Source: Nocardia grenadensis NBRC 108939 (GTDB taxonomy: Bacteria > Actinomycetota > Actinomycetes > Mycobacteriales > Mycobacteriaceae). From it: 64,000 nt of DNA. The stretch covers positions 310,001-374,000 of the forward strand of contig NZ_BDCJ01000009.1 of NCBI RefSeq assembly GCF_001613445.1, given 5' to 3'. Below the pieces are notes generated by a model, which was not told the origin of the DNA, searched no databases, and worked only from the letters and a program-made list of their open reading frames with translations. The stretch's first letter is position 1. Every line of letters begins with the position of its first letter. Below, piece after piece: positions 9,491 to 20,400 of this stretch. Position numbers and translations under genes: made by a program.

Positions 9491-10183
9491 CACTAGCATT
9501 CGGACCCGCGGGCCGTCCGCCTCTCGCCCTCCGGCTACGTAGCGGCCGATGCTTTCGGAGCACCGGCCCCCGCGCCGGAAGCCTCCGGTCCCCGGCTTCG
9601 GAGAAGCCGAGGCGGGGACTACGTATACAGTCGTCGCCGCGCGGTGGTGGAAGGCGCCGGCAACCCTCGCCTGTAGCGCGGCTGATCGGACCACCATTGC
9701 GTCATTGATCGAACACCGCACCGCCCCAGCCTCCAGGATCCCGGTTCCTTTGAGCCGCAAGCAGTGCCAGGCGACTGGGCGCTCGGGGTCCCCGGCGTGG
9801 CGATCGAAGATCACCCACCTGCCCGGGTGGTTGCGGCGGTCAGGTCGGCGTCGAATAGGCAGGCCGGGAGGCATTCGATCCAGCCCGCCCGGCCCCACTG
9901 TGTGCCGTTGGCACCAAGACCGAGCCCGGAAAGCTCACTACCAGCGCAGACGCCGATCACATAACCAAATTTGGCTGGATTGCTAAGGGTCCGGTGTCAG
10001 TAGTACCTATTCGGCTACGGATGCGAGCCGACCGCCGGACACATCATGCTTGATCTGCGGCGCCGCACAACTCATGGCGGCCGCGAAACCACCACACAGA
10101 GGTTTGCTGGACGTCATCTCCGCATGAGCCGGGTAAACCGACAACTGAAGGCAGGACAGGGTTGATTCACCGACCCGACAACA
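9491..10183. other. Gene-poor stretch upstream of toxin-domain gene
   Basis: No frame here is convincing on either strand. An imperfect hairpin (GTCCCC / GGGGAC enclosing GGCTTC / GAAGCC) lies at 9588-9619 without a U-tract. The sequence around 9960-10020 is less GC-rich than the neighbouring genes. It may be the edge of a transferred segment or simply intergenic DNA. Confidence 0.35.
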
Positions 10184-10943
10184 ATGTCGGACAGCATGCG
10201 GACGGACCGACCAGCACGGCGGCGGTCGATGGATATCGCAGAGGAGTTCACGGGACTCATCGTCTCTCGAATCCTGATGTCATCGCGGACCCTTCCGGTT
10301 ACCGCCATGGGTGCGACCTCATCGCTGTTCTCGTCGATGGCTCGGCCGGATCCGATCTCGCCGGAGACCATCTGCATGCGGTCGTGGACAACGCGAGCCG
10401 ACTTCATCGTTCGGCGGAGCGACCCCCTCGAAGATACAAGCCTCTTCGCAGCTTCGGCGATGGCCGTTCTCGTGGCCGGGCCGAGCTTTCTGCACGAGTA
10501 TCGGTGCGTTGCAGGGAGCGTGTTCGCGCCTCGGATGGGCAATGGAATCCCAACCGGCGCCGAATCGTCCGGCGAAAGTATCGGACCAGCGGCTCGAACG
10601 CCTCGACCGATACCTGAAAAGTTTCCTGTTCGAACAACGTCGGCCGGTACCGAAGAGTTATACGAGAGGTATGGTCCCACGATGCAGCAAGTGCTGAAGA
10701 GGATGATGGCGACAATCGCGGGGGATGCCACCAGGACTTTCGGCCTTGCGGGCAGCGCTATCGCGCGAAATATGCGCCGATGCGCGCACTTCGGGTTCGA
10801 GTCGGCTCATGTGGTGACCGCAAGTAGTCAAGAAGCAAGTGCGCTCTTTCGGAGGGACGGGACGTCCGAGCGGGAGGGCTCATCGCACGGCGGCTCTGCG
10901 AACAGGTCCGCTCATCCGAAATTCGGTAATCGCCCAGAGCGGA

Positions 10944-11846
10944 TCATGTATCACTATACATCCGACGAAGGTTTGAAAGAAATCCTGAGGAGCGGCAAGC
11001 TTCGCCCATCGCGGCGGGGACTCGATGATCCACCAGGGCAATTCCTGACAACGATCGAGCCGGGTACTCGAAGCGATGTAGATCTGGCGGACATCCTCGG
11101 CCTCGGAGTAAGGCTTTCCCACTACATAGCGATTGATGTGGCGCACTTGCCGAAGAGAAAGATCGTCGATATGGGCGACAGCACGAACTATCTGATCCGC
11201 AATCGCCGATCATTGCGCATCGACCGACTTGTCGTCGACGCCGGTGAGAACCCGGTCTTCCTTCCGTGAAAGGTCTCGACGTTGCACAGGCGACGACCGG
11301 ACCGCGACGACCGAGAACCGCGCCCGGACCCGAGTCGGAGTGGAAATGCGCGCGCCGGGCGACAGGTGGCGGCATGAGTGATCGCGGAGGATCGGGTGCG
11401 ACCGTGTGCAGGACGACGCGGCCGTTCGGCCGGAGAACGCGGTGCAGTTCGGACAGCGTCTTCGGGGTATCGACGAAGAAGAGGATATTCATCGCCGTCA
11501 CACAGCTGAAGTGCTGGTCCGGCAATGGTAGCGCCTCGGCTGCGCCCGCGAGGACTTCGAGCCGACCCGCTCGGACGGCGGCCTCGTTGCGCGACTCGGT
11601 GAGCGCGACCATATCGGCGCTGTGGTCCACCGCGGTCATCCGGCAGCCGCTTGCGAGTGCGCGTGCGGCAAAGGTGCCCCCGCCGCAACCGATCTCGAGG
11701 AGGTGGTCGTCGGCGGCGAGACGTAACTCCGCGAGCGTTACACGGAAGATCGCGTGGTGGGGCTTCATATCGCGCCACATCAGCCGGGCCAGCGGGCCCC
11801 GGGGTCTGCGCAGCAGGCGGTCGGTGAACAGATCGAATAATGCCAA
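10944..11846 (-). pseudogene. SAM-dependent methyltransferase with replaced C terminus
   Basis: Residues 1-175 form a class I methyltransferase: LLEIGCGGGTFAARAL near 47, AVDHSADMV near 72, EALPLPDQHFSCV near 101, and FFVDTPKTLSELHRVLRPNGRVVLHTVAPD near 122-152. After MPPPVARRAHFHSDSG, about residue 175 and near position 11330, family resemblance stops. The frame then runs on for about 125 residues, antisense to the HYD1 toxin domain. Relatives are about 200-215 residues and end with one more strand-helix pair, which is missing here. The gene therefore looks truncated by rearrangement at its 3' end. The start MALFDLFTDRLL at 11846 is plausible, and the gene could share a promoter with the aldo/keto reductase 33 bp upstream. 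Confidence 0.6.
10946..11269 (+). CDS. HYD1-like ADP-ribosyltransferase toxin domain
   Basis: The 107 residues from MYHYTSDEG match the HYD1-signature ADP-ribosyltransferase toxin domain (Tox-ART-HYD1): HYT, then GLKEILRSGKLRPS, then PGQFLTTIEPGT, then HYIAIDV and a closing segment with YLIRN and VVDAGENP. Such domains usually form the C-terminal tip of polymorphic toxins or stand alone, and act by transferring ADP-ribose from NAD+ to a target. The frame stays open upstream to 10184, but that 254-residue stretch is low-complexity and lacks any secretion or repeat domain, so I annotate only the recognisable part. No immunity gene is evident. The 3' half of a methyltransferase frame lies antisense to it. 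Confidence 0.6.
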   Translation: MYHYTSDEGLKEILRSGKLRPSRRGLDDPPGQFLTTIEPGTRSDVDLADILGLGVRLSHYIAIDVAHLPKRKIVDMGDSTNYLIRNRRSLRIDRLVVDAGENPVFLP

Positions 11847-11879
11847 CGTGATTTCCTGTCGTGATCGGGGTGGGACGGT

Positions 11880-12971
11880 TCAGCCGAGGGGGCCTGGTCG
11901 AACCGGCATATCGCCGAAGATGCTCCGGCGTGCCATCGGACGGGCGAGTACGTTGTGCGGATATCCCGGCGCGGTGGCGGACGCACCTTCGAGGCGGGCG
12001 AGATGATGGTCTTCGAAGGCCAGGTTCAGTGCGCCGACGCTGTCGTCGAGGTGCGCGCGCGTCCGGGCGCCGAGGACAGGCGCTGTGACCCCGGGCCGAT
12101 GCGACAGCCAGGCGAGCGCCACCTGCGCCGGTGACCGGCCGAGTTGCCGGGCGACCTGGACCACGGTCGCCGCTATGGACAGTGTCCGTTCGGTGAGGCC
12201 ACCGTTGGCGTCGATCAGATCTCGGCGGGTATGTCCCAGTGTCGGTCGAGGGGAACTCGCGGGTAGATCGGCCTCGGTGTACTTGCCGGTGAGCACACCT
12301 CCGGCCAGTGGCGACCAGGCGACCACGCCGAGACCCAGCTCGCGCGCCATCGGGAGCATGTCGTGTTCGGTGGTGCGTTCGGTCAGGTTGTATTCCAGTT
12401 GCACGGCGATGAGCGGTGTCCACCCGCGCAGATCGGCGATCGTCTGCATCCGTGCGATCTGCCAAGCGGGCGTGTTCGAGATGCCCATGTACAGCACCTT
12501 GCCCGCCCGCACCAGATCGTCCATGGCCCGCAGGATCTCCTCCGGTGGGGTGAGGTCGTCCCACATGTGCAGGTAGAGCAGGTCGAGGTAATCGGTACGG
12601 AGCCGGCGTAGCGAGGCCTCGACCGAGGCGATCATGTTCTTGCGGTGATTGCCGCCGGAGTTCGGGTCGACCGGGCGCCGCAGCAGGCTGTACTTGGTGG
12701 CCAGGACGAGCGCCTCGCGATCGGCGGCGGCGAATTCGCCCAGCCATTCCTCGGCGGTGCCGTTGGTGTAGTTGCCTGCCGTGTCCAGGAAATTGCCGCC
12801 CTGGGTGAGGTAGGCGTCGAAAATGCGCCGTGCCTCGAGCTTGTCGGCTCCCCAGCCCCAGTCGGTGCCGAAGGCCATCGTGCCGAGTGCCAGCGGCGAG
12901 ACACGCAACCCCGATCTGCCCAGGGTTCGGTAGCAGTCGAGTGCATTCCCATTGTTGAAAATCGTTGTCAT
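11880..12971 (-). CDS. Aldo/keto reductase
   Basis: A 363-residue NADP-dependent aldo/keto reductase with the full catalytic tetrad D63, Y68, K93 and H135 on a TIM-barrel fold, and a C-terminal cofactor-binding segment (VLGARTRAHLDDS) near 310. Its physiological carbonyl substrate is not visible. It is divergent from the NRPS operon with only 46 bp between the start codons. The predicted Zur-box-like palindrome overlaps its start codon, so both directions could answer to the same regulator. It may tailor the NRPS/PKS product or simply be adjacent. Confidence 0.85.
   Translation of the reverse strand: MTTIFNNGNALDCYRTLGRSGLRVSPLALGTMAFGTDWGWGADKLEARRIFDAYLTQGGNFLDTAGNYTNGTAEEWLGEFAAADREALVLATKYSLLRRPVDPNSGGNHRKNMIASVEASLRRLRTDYLDLLYLHMWDDLTPPEEILRAMDDLVRAGKVLYMGISNTPAWQIARMQTIADLRGWTPLIAVQLEYNLTERTTEHDMLPMARELGLGVVAWSPLAGGVLTGKYTEADLPASSPRPTLGHTRRDLIDANGGLTERTLSIAATVVQVARQLGRSPAQVALAWLSHRPGVTAPVLGARTRAHLDDSVGALNLAFEDHHLARLEGASATAPGYPHNVLARPMARRSIFGDMPVRPGPLG
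12956..12970. promoter_or_regulatory. Candidate Zur operator
   Basis: The 15-mer TGAAAATCGTTGTCA (reverse TGACAACGATTTTCA) resembles the actinobacterial Zur box TGAAAATGATTTTCA. The two 7-nt arms agree at five positions around a central C. It sits between the divergent aldo/keto reductase and NRPS genes and covers the reductase start codon. Zur represses zinc-acquisition genes when zinc is sufficient. The match was read by eye and is not scored. Confidence 0.5.
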
Positions 12972-13017
12972 TGTCGTTTAGCGTAGGCGTGTTGAGTTCG
13001 CCGAGCAAGGGCTGGAG

Positions 13018-16000
13018 ATGCCGACAACAGAAGATGAAGTGCGGCGCTGCGCCGCAACAGTTCTGGGGATGGATGCGGACGGCATCACGGGCCACCTTCC
13101 GTTGCAGGAATACGGGTTGGACTCTTTCCTCGCGGCGCGTCTGCACTTGCGTCTGGCCGAGCGGACGGGAATCCGGGTTCCGCTGGAGTCGTTCGTGGGA
13201 GCCACCGTCGGGTCGCTGGCCGTGGAGGTCGACAAGCGCCGCGGTGGCGCTGGGACCGTGCAGCCCGAGATCGGTCTCGCGGTGTCACCTCCGGCCACCG
13301 AGTCGGTGACGGAGGAGGAGCTGACCGCCATCCAGGCCTCGTACTGGGTGGGCCGGGAAGCGGGTATGCCGCTCGGCGGAGTGGCCACCTTCTATTACTT
13401 CGAATTCGACCGTGATCCCGCCCGTTTCGTCACCGCGGACCCGCACGCCGAGATCGCCGCGCTGGAAACGGCATGGAACCACGTGGTGGTACGACACGAT
13501 ATGTTGCGCGCCGTCGTCACCGACGACGGCCGTCAGCGGGTACTGCCACCGGGACAGCGTTACCGGTTCGGGGTCGACGATCTGCGCGGCTCCGCCGACG
13601 ATGCCGCCGCGGCGCTGGCCCGGTTACGGGATGAGAAGTCCCATCAGGTCCGCGATTGCGCGATCTGGCCCCTCTACGACATCCACGCGACGATCCTGCC
13701 GTCCGGTGCGCTGCGACTGTTCATCGGTTTCGACATCATCGTGCTCGATATGGCGAGTTGGAACCAGCTCATGTGGGAGTGGGGTGAGCTGGTGGCCGAC
13801 CCCGACACCATCCTCCCACGCCCTGCGACGTCGTTCCTGCGAATTCTGCGTGATCGTCGCACCATCGACGAATCGCGTCGCCGCCGTGATCGCCGGTACT
13901 GGCAGGAACGTCTGCCTGCGTTGCCGCCGGGGCCACAGCTGCCCTATGCCGTGGCCCCGGCGGCCATCCACCAACCTCGCTTCCGCCGGCACGAGGCGCG
14001 ATTGGCGCCGAAGCACTGGTCAGCGCTCGGCACGGCGGCGAAGAAGCGCGGTCTCAGCCCCACGGCGGTATTACTCGCGGCCTTCGGGGTCACGTTGGCG
14101 CGGTGGGGAGCCGGCGAAGCGTTCTGCCTGAACACCACGCTCTTCGATCGCCCCGACAGTGCGGAGGCCGAAGGAGTCGTCGGAGATTTCAGCACCACCG
14201 CCCTGGTCGAGATCCCCGAGGTGAACCCGGGAGAGTGGCAGGGCTTCGCCGAGTTCGCCCGGCGGGTCAATACGCGTTTCTGGGCGGACCTGGAGCATCG
14301 CTCGTACAGCGGCGTCGAGGTGCAGCGCGAGCAGGCCGCCGATCTCACCCCGCGCTACCCTGTTGTCTTCACCAGCGGTGTCGGGCTCGGTAGACCCGAC
14401 GGCCCGGCCGCGGGCTGGTTGGGGGACGAGACGTTCGGAGTATCGCAGACACCGCAGGTCATCCTCGACCACATCGTCTGGGACGAGGCGGGTGGTCTGC
14501 GACTGGCCTGGGATGCCGTCATCGAGGCATTCCCACCGGATTTCGTGACGCACATGCTCTCCGCCCACGAACGCCTGCTGCGTCGACTGGCCGAGGACGA
14601 GGACGTTTGGGACGCGGTCGACCTCGGCTGGAACCCCCATTTCGAAGGGGTGCGGCCGCTGCCGGACGGTCTCGGGACAGGGCTGCTCGCACAGCCGCAG
14701 CACCATTGGACCGACACGCGGCCGGATGCCACCGCGGTGGTGACCACCGCGGGACCGCTCACCCACGGTGAGCTGGCCGCCCGGGCGCGCGCGGTAGCGG
14801 GCAGGCTCCTCGCCGCCGGTATCCGTCCGCACGATCGAGTGGCCGTCGTCGCGGCGAAGTCCGCAGAACAGATCGCTGCTGTGTACGGGACATTGTGGGC
14901 GGGAGCAGTGTTCGTGCCGGTCGAGCCGGACTGGCCCGCCACGCGGATCGCCTCGGTCTGTCGCCGGGCCGGAATTGCGCACGCCCTGGTCTCCGGCGTT
15001 GCCGAGCTGCCCGAAGACGTCAGGGTCCATCCGATCGACGACCTGCCCGCGGCGGTCACCCTCGCCGAACCAATAGCTGTCGCGGACAGTGAGCTGGCCT
15101 ATGTCATCTTCACCTCCGGATCCACAGGGGAGCCGAAAGGTGTCGCGATCGAGCATCGTGCGGCCCGGACCACGATCGACGATATCAACGACCGCTTCGG
15201 TATCGGCCCGGACGACCGGGTCCTGGCACTGTCGGCGCTCAGCTTCGATCTATCGGTATACGACCTGTTCGGTGTGCTCGGGGCAGGCGGGGCGCTGGTG
15301 CTTCCGGACGCCGACCGGCTGCGCGACCCCGGCCACTGGTGCGAGCTGGTGGGCGTCCATCGCGTGACGGTGTGGAATACCGCGCCGGCGCTCGCCGAGA
15401 TGCTCGTCGAGTACGCCGAGGCCGATCCCGCGGCGGCGGCGCGGCTGCGCTCGCTGCGCGTCCTCCTGCTGTCCGGTGACTGGATACCGCTGTCGTTGCC
15501 CGAGCGGCTCCGAGCGGTGATCGGCGAGCACGTGCGAGTGATCAGCCTCGGCGGCGCGACCGAGGCCGCCATCTGGTCCATCTGTTACCCGGTGCGGGAG
15601 GTGCGGTCGGAATGGACGAGTGTGCCGTACGGGAAAGCGTTGCGTGAGCAGTTCTTCCTGATCCTCGACGAACAAGGGAACCCCTGCCCCATAGGTGTAC
15701 CCGGCGAATTGCACATCGGCGGTGCGGGGCTGGCCCGCGGGTACGTCGGTGACGACCAGCAGACCGCCCAGCGGTTCATTCACCACCCGCGGCTGGACCG
15801 GCGGCTATATCGCACCGGGGACCTCGGCAAATGGCGGCCGGACGGGACCATCGAGTTCCTCGGCCGCGTCGACCGGCAGGTGAAGGTGCGCGGCCACCGC
15901 ATCGAACTCGGCGAAATAGAGGCCGCGCTCGCCCGGCATCCGGCAGTGCGCCGATCGGTGGCCGCCGCGGTGCCGGGGGCAGACGATCGACCGCAATTGG

Positions 16001-16944
16001 TCGCTTACCTGGTCGCCGGTGAAACTCCCTTCGATACAACGGAACTCGCCGAGCACGCCGCACGCCTGCTACCGCGTTATATGGTGCCGTCCCGCTGGGT
16101 GACGGTCGAGGCACTGCCATTGACCTCGAACGGAAAAGTCGATCACTCCCGGCTACCGAATCCCTTCCGGCGGTCCGCCGCAGCACAAGAGCCTCAATCA
16201 CCGGACCGGTCCCGTCCGGATACACCGGAGACGACCCCCGGCAGTGGGCCGGTGGCCCCGCGCATCGCACTCGGAGTACAGGGAGCGGTGCCCTCGCGAG
16301 TTCCTCTCGACACTGCGGTCACCCGGGACGTCGATGCCAGAGGTTTCCCGGACACTCCCGGCATCGCCGCCGACTCGACCAGCCCACCCGGCGACCACTG
16401 GCTGTTGTCTGCGGCGCGCGAAGCGGAAGCCCTGGGGGTGACGGTCACACTGCGGCTGGAGGCTGCCGACGGCGCTACCGCCGCCGACGCCGGCGACTGG
16501 GTACGCCGGCTGCATACGGCAGCCACAGCGCACGGGGTGAACGCCGAGGCGCAGGTGGGAGACACCGCCGAGCTCGTTCTGCGCCCTCCGGCGAAGCCGG
16601 TCTCGGCCGACCGCGCCCGGACCGAAGCGATGGTCACCCAGGTCTTCACCGAGCTGCTCGGGCCCGAGCCGGCGACGACCACCCCGTTCCACGATCTCGG
16701 CGCCACGTCTCTCACCTTGGTCCGTGCTCACCGCAAGCTGCGGACACTCACCCCGATGCTGACGGTGCCGGACATTTTCCAACTCGGCACGATCCGGCGA
16801 TTGGTGGACTGGATCGTCGAACACACCACGCCGGGTATCCCGGCGCGCGAGACCGTGACCATCGATCTCACCGGCGCCGCGGCCCGCGGTCGCCGTCGGC
16901 GCGCACACCGATCGAATGCGAGGTTCGCCGATGTCGTTCACTGA
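13018..16944 (+). CDS. NRPS: carrier - heterocyclization - Cys adenylation - PCP
   Basis: This 1308-residue synthetase starts with a carrier domain (phosphopantetheine serine S36 in YGLDS), as PchE and HMWP2 do with their aryl carrier. A heterocyclization domain (about 100-550) follows with D239-xxxx-D244-xx-S247. The adenylation domain (about 555-1050) has [10 protein letters not shown] at 695-704 and specificity residues D744 L745 Y748 N787 L817 S819 L844 I852 W853 K1040, which spell the cysteine code DLYNLSLIWK of thiazoline-forming enzymes. A disordered proline-rich linker leads to a terminal PCP (S1231 in LGATS). Expected chemistry: activate L-cysteine, condense it with the acyl group on the first carrier, and cyclise to a thiazoline. 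No epimerase or embedded methyltransferase is present. AAGG lies 7 nt before the ATG. First gene of a coupled operon. Confidence 0.92.
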   Translation: MPTTEDEVRRCAATVLGMDADGITGHLPLQEYGLDSFLAARLHLRLAERTGIRVPLESFVGATVGSLAVEVDKRRGGAGTVQPEIGLAVSPPATESVTEEELTAIQASYWVGREAGMPLGGVATFYYFEFDRDPARFVTADPHAEIAALETAWNHVVVRHDMLRAVVTDDGRQRVLPPGQRYRFGVDDLRGSADDAAAALARLRDEKSHQVRDCAIWPLYDIHATILPSGALRLFIGFDIIVLDMASWNQLMWEWGELVADPDTILPRPATSFLRILRDRRTIDESRRRRDRRYWQERLPALPPGPQLPYAVAPAAIHQPRFRRHEARLAPKHWSALGTAAKKRGLSPTAVLLAAFGVTLARWGAGEAFCLNTTLFDRPDSAEAEGVVGDFSTTALVEIPEVNPGEWQGFAEFARRVNTRFWADLEHRSYSGVEVQREQAADLTPRYPVVFTSGVGLGRPDGPAAGWLGDETFGVSQTPQVILDHIVWDEAGGLRLAWDAVIEAFPPDFVTHMLSAHERLLRRLAEDEDVWDAVDLGWNPHFEGVRPLPDGLGTGLLAQPQHHWTDTRPDATAVVTTAGPLTHGELAARARAVAGRLLAAGIRPHDRVAVVAAKSAEQIAAVYGTLWAGAVFVPVEPDWPATRIASVCRRAGIAHALVSGVAELPEDVRVHPIDDLPAAVTLAEPIAVADSELAYVIFTSGSTGEPKGVAIEHRAARTTIDDINDRFGIGPDDRVLALSALSFDLSVYDLFGVLGAGGALVLPDADRLRDPGHWCELVGVHRVTVWNTAPALAEMLVEYAEADPAAAARLRSLRVLLLSGDWIPLSLPERLRAVIGEHVRVISLGGATEAAIWSICYPVREVRSEWTSVPYGKALREQFFLILDEQGNPCPIGVPGELHIGGAGLARGYVGDDQQTAQRFIHHPRLDRRLYRTGDLGKWRPDGTIEFLGRVDRQVKVRGHRIELGEIEAALARHPAVRRSVAAAVPGADDRPQLVAYLVAGETPFDTTELAEHAARLLPRYMVPSRWVTVEALPLTSNGKVDHSRLPNPFRRSAAAQEPQSPDRSRPDTPETTPGSGPVAPRIALGVQGAVPSRVPLDTAVTRDVDARGFPDTPGIAADSTSPPGDHWLLSAAREAEALGVTVTLRLEAADGATAADAGDWVRRLHTAATAHGVNAEAQVGDTAELVLRPPAKPVSADRARTEAMVTQVFTELLGPEPATTTPFHDLGATSLTLVRAHRKLRTLTPMLTVPDIFQLGTIRRLVDWIVEHTTPGIPARETVTIDLTGAAARGRRRRAHRSNARFADVVH

Positions 16945-17425
16945 TACCGTGCACCGGCTGCGCGCCGCCACAGCACGCGCGGCCGACCGCAGACAACGGT
17001 TCAGCGCCCGGACCGAACACCGGCCGGGCACCCCCACCGAAATGCGGGTACGCGTCGGCCGGCACATGTTCGTGGTCGACGAACCCGTCCCGGCCGGGGG
17101 CACCGATGCCGGACCCGACCCGATCGGGTTGGCGTTGGCCGCGCTCGGTGCCTGCCAGGCCGTGACCTACCGGTTCCATGCCGCGCGCCTGGGCATCGAG
17201 ATCACCGCGCTCGCGGTGGATGTCGACGCCGAGGTGGATCTCGGCGGCGTTTTCGGGCTCACCGACCCCGCACAACCCGAACGTATCCGGGTCCGCGCCC
17301 GGCTGGCCGGACCCGACCCTGCCCGTTATCACGAGCTGCATCGGCTCGTCGAAGCGTCCTGCCCCGTACTGGCCATGACACGAGGCCGGTTGATCGTGGA
17401 CTCGGAACTGGAGATCGAATCGTGA
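16931..17425 (+). CDS. OsmC-family protein
   Basis: A 164-residue OsmC/Ohr-like protein with the family's two redox cysteines, about C75 in [10 protein letters not shown] and about C144 in ASCPVLAM. OsmC proteins reduce organic and hydrogen peroxides using these thiols. The gene is squeezed between the two megasynthases, overlapping the NRPS by 14 nt upstream and the PKS/NRPS by a GTGA overlap downstream, so its expression is tied to theirs. I infer protection of cysteine-derived thiol intermediates, or a thiol-linked tailoring step. The family usually has an arginine and glutamate near the active site, which I have not assigned. Confidence 0.8.
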   Translation: MSFTDTVHRLRAATARAADRRQRFSARTEHRPGTPTEMRVRVGRHMFVVDEPVPAGGTDAGPDPIGLALAALGACQAVTYRFHAARLGIEITALAVDVDAEVDLGGVFGLTDPAQPERIRVRARLAGPDPARYHELHRLVEASCPVLAMTRGRLIVDSELEIES

Positions 17426-20400
17426 ACGACGACAATGCCATCGCCGTGGTCGGGATGGCCTGCCGATTCCCGGGGGCACCGGACCTCGCCGCCTTCTGGG
17501 ACCTGATCGCTTCGGGACGAGAGGGCTTGACCAGGTTCGACGATGCCGAGCTCGCGGCCCGGGGAGTGCCCGAGGATGTGCGCGGGCACCGACACTATGT
17601 CCCGGTCGGGGCGGTCATCGACGGCCAGGACCGCTTCGACCCGGAGCATTTCGGTATCGTCGGCCACGATGCCGCGCTGATGGATCCGCAATTGCGGTTG
17701 CTGCTGGAATGCGCATGGGACGCGCTGGGCGACGCGGGGCACCGCGGTGGTGCTGGCGGGGGCGCTGTCGGCGTCTTTACCGGGGCCTCGCGCAGCGACT
17801 ATCTCGACCACAACCTCGTCGCGTATCGGACGGGCGCCGAACGGGACCCGCTGGGCCGCCTGCAAGCAGAGACGGGCACCCTCACCGATTACTTTCCGCA
17901 GCAGATCGCCTACCGTCTCGGTCTGACCGGCCCGGCGGTAGCCGTGCAGGCCACCTGCGCGACCTCATTGGTGGCGGTGCACGTGGCGGCGCAGGCGCTG
18001 CTGGGGGAAGAATGCGATACCGCGTTGGCCGGGGGTGCGTCGCTGATCGTTCCGCAGGGGCGGGGTTACCTGCACGTGCCCGAGGCGATCTTCTCCGCGG
18101 ATGGGCACACCCGGGCATTCGGGGTGGACGGCACCGGGATGGTGCACAGCCAGGGTGTCGGCATGGTGGTGCTGCGACGCCTCGCGGATGCGCTCGCCGA
18201 CGGTGACCCCGTCTATGCGGTGATCCGGGGCAGCGCGGTGAACCACGACGGCGGCGGCAAGGCGGGTTTCACCGCTCCCTCGGCCGCGGGTCAGGCGCGA
18301 GCTGTGGCCGAGGCGCTGGCGGTCGCCGATATCGGAATCGATGCCGTCGATCTCATCGAGGCACACGGTACGGCGAGCGCGTTGGGCGATCAGATCGAAT
18401 TATCCGCGCTGGCCGCGGTATTCGGTGAGCGGACAGCGGCGGAGCCGATCGCCCTGGGGTCGGTGAAGAGCAATATCGGCCACACGAACAGTGCGGCCGG
18501 TATCGCATCGCTGATCAAAACGGCGCTCGCGCTGTGGCATCGACAACTCCCCGCGACATTGCACGCGCATCCGGCTCATCCGGAGCTGGAACGCCTCCGC
18601 GGGCTTCTCGAACCTATCCACCAGACCCGGGACTGGCCGGAACGTCACGGCACCCGTATCGCCGGAGTCAGTTCGTTCGGCATCGGTGGCGTCAACTGTC
18701 ATATCGTGCTCGAGCACGCGCCCGACCAGGACGGACAAGGCCAGGAAGACCCGCGCGCACAGCTGCTGCTCGCCTCGGCCGCCGGAGAAGGAGCTTGTCG
18801 CGCCCAGCTCGACCACGCCGGCACCGTCACGGCGGCGGAGCGAGCCGATTACGCCTACACGGCCTCGAGCGGCCGACATCCGGATTCCGGTTGGCGGGGG
18901 GCCGCTGTCCTGACCGACGCACCGGCGGGCCTCCACCCGGTTGCCGTCGGCCTGATACCGGACGGCCGGCCCGATATCGTCTTCGCTTTCCCCGGCGCGG
19001 GCGCGCAGTACCCGGGAATGGGCGCCGGTCTCTACCGCGACGAACCGGTCTTCGCCGAATGGATCGATCGGTGCGCCGAAGCCATGCGGCCGGTGCTGGA
19101 CTACGACATCCGCGAGATCGTCACCGGCCGTGCCGGGCGGCACGATGTCGACGACATCCGCTACGGTCAGCCCGCCTTGTTCGCGGTATCTCTGGCGACC
19201 GCGGCGACCGTGCGCGGTTACGGGATCGAACCGGACGCTGTGATCGGCCACAGCCTGGGCGAATACGCCGCCGCGGTGGTCGCCGGTGTCCTCGATCCGG
19301 CTGACGCCGCTCACCTGGTCGCGGTGCGGTCCCTGGCGTTGGCCGCGGCGGCACCCGGTGCGATGCTGGCTGTCGCGCTCGCCGAGGAGGATCTGCGTAC
19401 CGCGCTGACCCGCTACCCGGAACTCGCGCCGGCCGCGGTGAACGGGCCGACCGCGTGTGTGGTCTCCGGTCCCGTCGCGATGATCGACGCGTTCGCCGCG
19501 GCGCTGGGGCGCGCCGCGATCCAGTGCAGCCGGTTGCGCGTCGACGCGGCGCTGCACTCACCGGCAGTGGCCGCCGCGGTCGAACCGCTGCGAGCGGCCG
19601 CCGCATCCGTAGCCTTCGCACCGGCCACGCTGCCGTTCTTCAGCACGGTTACCGGTCGTCGGGTCCATACGGTCGACAGCGAATACTTCACCCGGCACCT
19701 GCGGGAGCCGGTCCTGTTCGCCTCCGCCCTGCGGGCCGCCACGACCTCGGGTCCTACCAGTGTTGTCCAGGTGGGACCTGGCAGCGCACTCGCCGCGCTC
19801 ACGCGCCGCAACGAACCTTCCCGGCTGGTCAGGGCGCTCACCACGCTGCCGGATGCCGAGGAGGAAGCGGGCACCGACCGCGCGGTCATGTTGTCGGCGA
19901 TCGGACAGCTGTGGTGTGACGGAGCGGATATCGATGTGGCGGCGCTGCACCGCCGGCGTCGGCGTGTTCGCCTGCCGGCCTATCCGTTCCAGCGGCGCCG
20001 TATCTGGATCGACCCGCCCACCGCCGCCGAAGTGGCGGCACCTGCCGGAAGCGGCGACCTCGCCGACACCACTGCCACGCCACCGGCAAAGATGGTGATC
20101 GTCTCCGAAGAAGACATCCGGCCCGACCTCGCGACGGTCGGCGCCCGAGCGTCGGACACCGCCGGGCACGCGCACACCCTATGTCCGACCGACCCCACGT
20201 CGCCGGTGCCGAACGGCGCCATGACGACCGCGGATCACGGCGATGTGACAGAGCTCGTCGCCCACCCGCATTTCGCACGGCCGGAGGAGGATGCCGTCGC
20301 CGCGCTGTGGGCGGAGACGCTCGGTGAGACCGTAGCCACCCCGGAGGCCGATTTCTTCGCTCTCGGCGGCACGTCCATGCTCGCCACCCGTATGCTCGAC

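Noticed and set aside
9588..9619. Imperfect hairpin considered as a terminator or small RNA
   Set aside because: Interrupted stem, no U-tract and no adjacent gene end.
10184..10945. N-terminal 254 residues of the frame ending in the HYD1 toxin domain
   Set aside because: Low-complexity, no domain or secretion signal; coding status cannot be supported, so only the C-terminal domain is annotated.
12940..13017. IdeR/Fur-type iron box in the NRPS promoter
   Set aside because: No TTAGGTTAGGCTAACCTAA-like sequence is present; the only palindrome fits a Zur pattern better.
11188..13146. A 652-residue minus-strand open frame spanning the methyltransferase and aldo/keto reductase genes
   Set aside because: It is an out-of-frame shadow of two recognisable genes; its translation is arginine/proline-rich with no domain.
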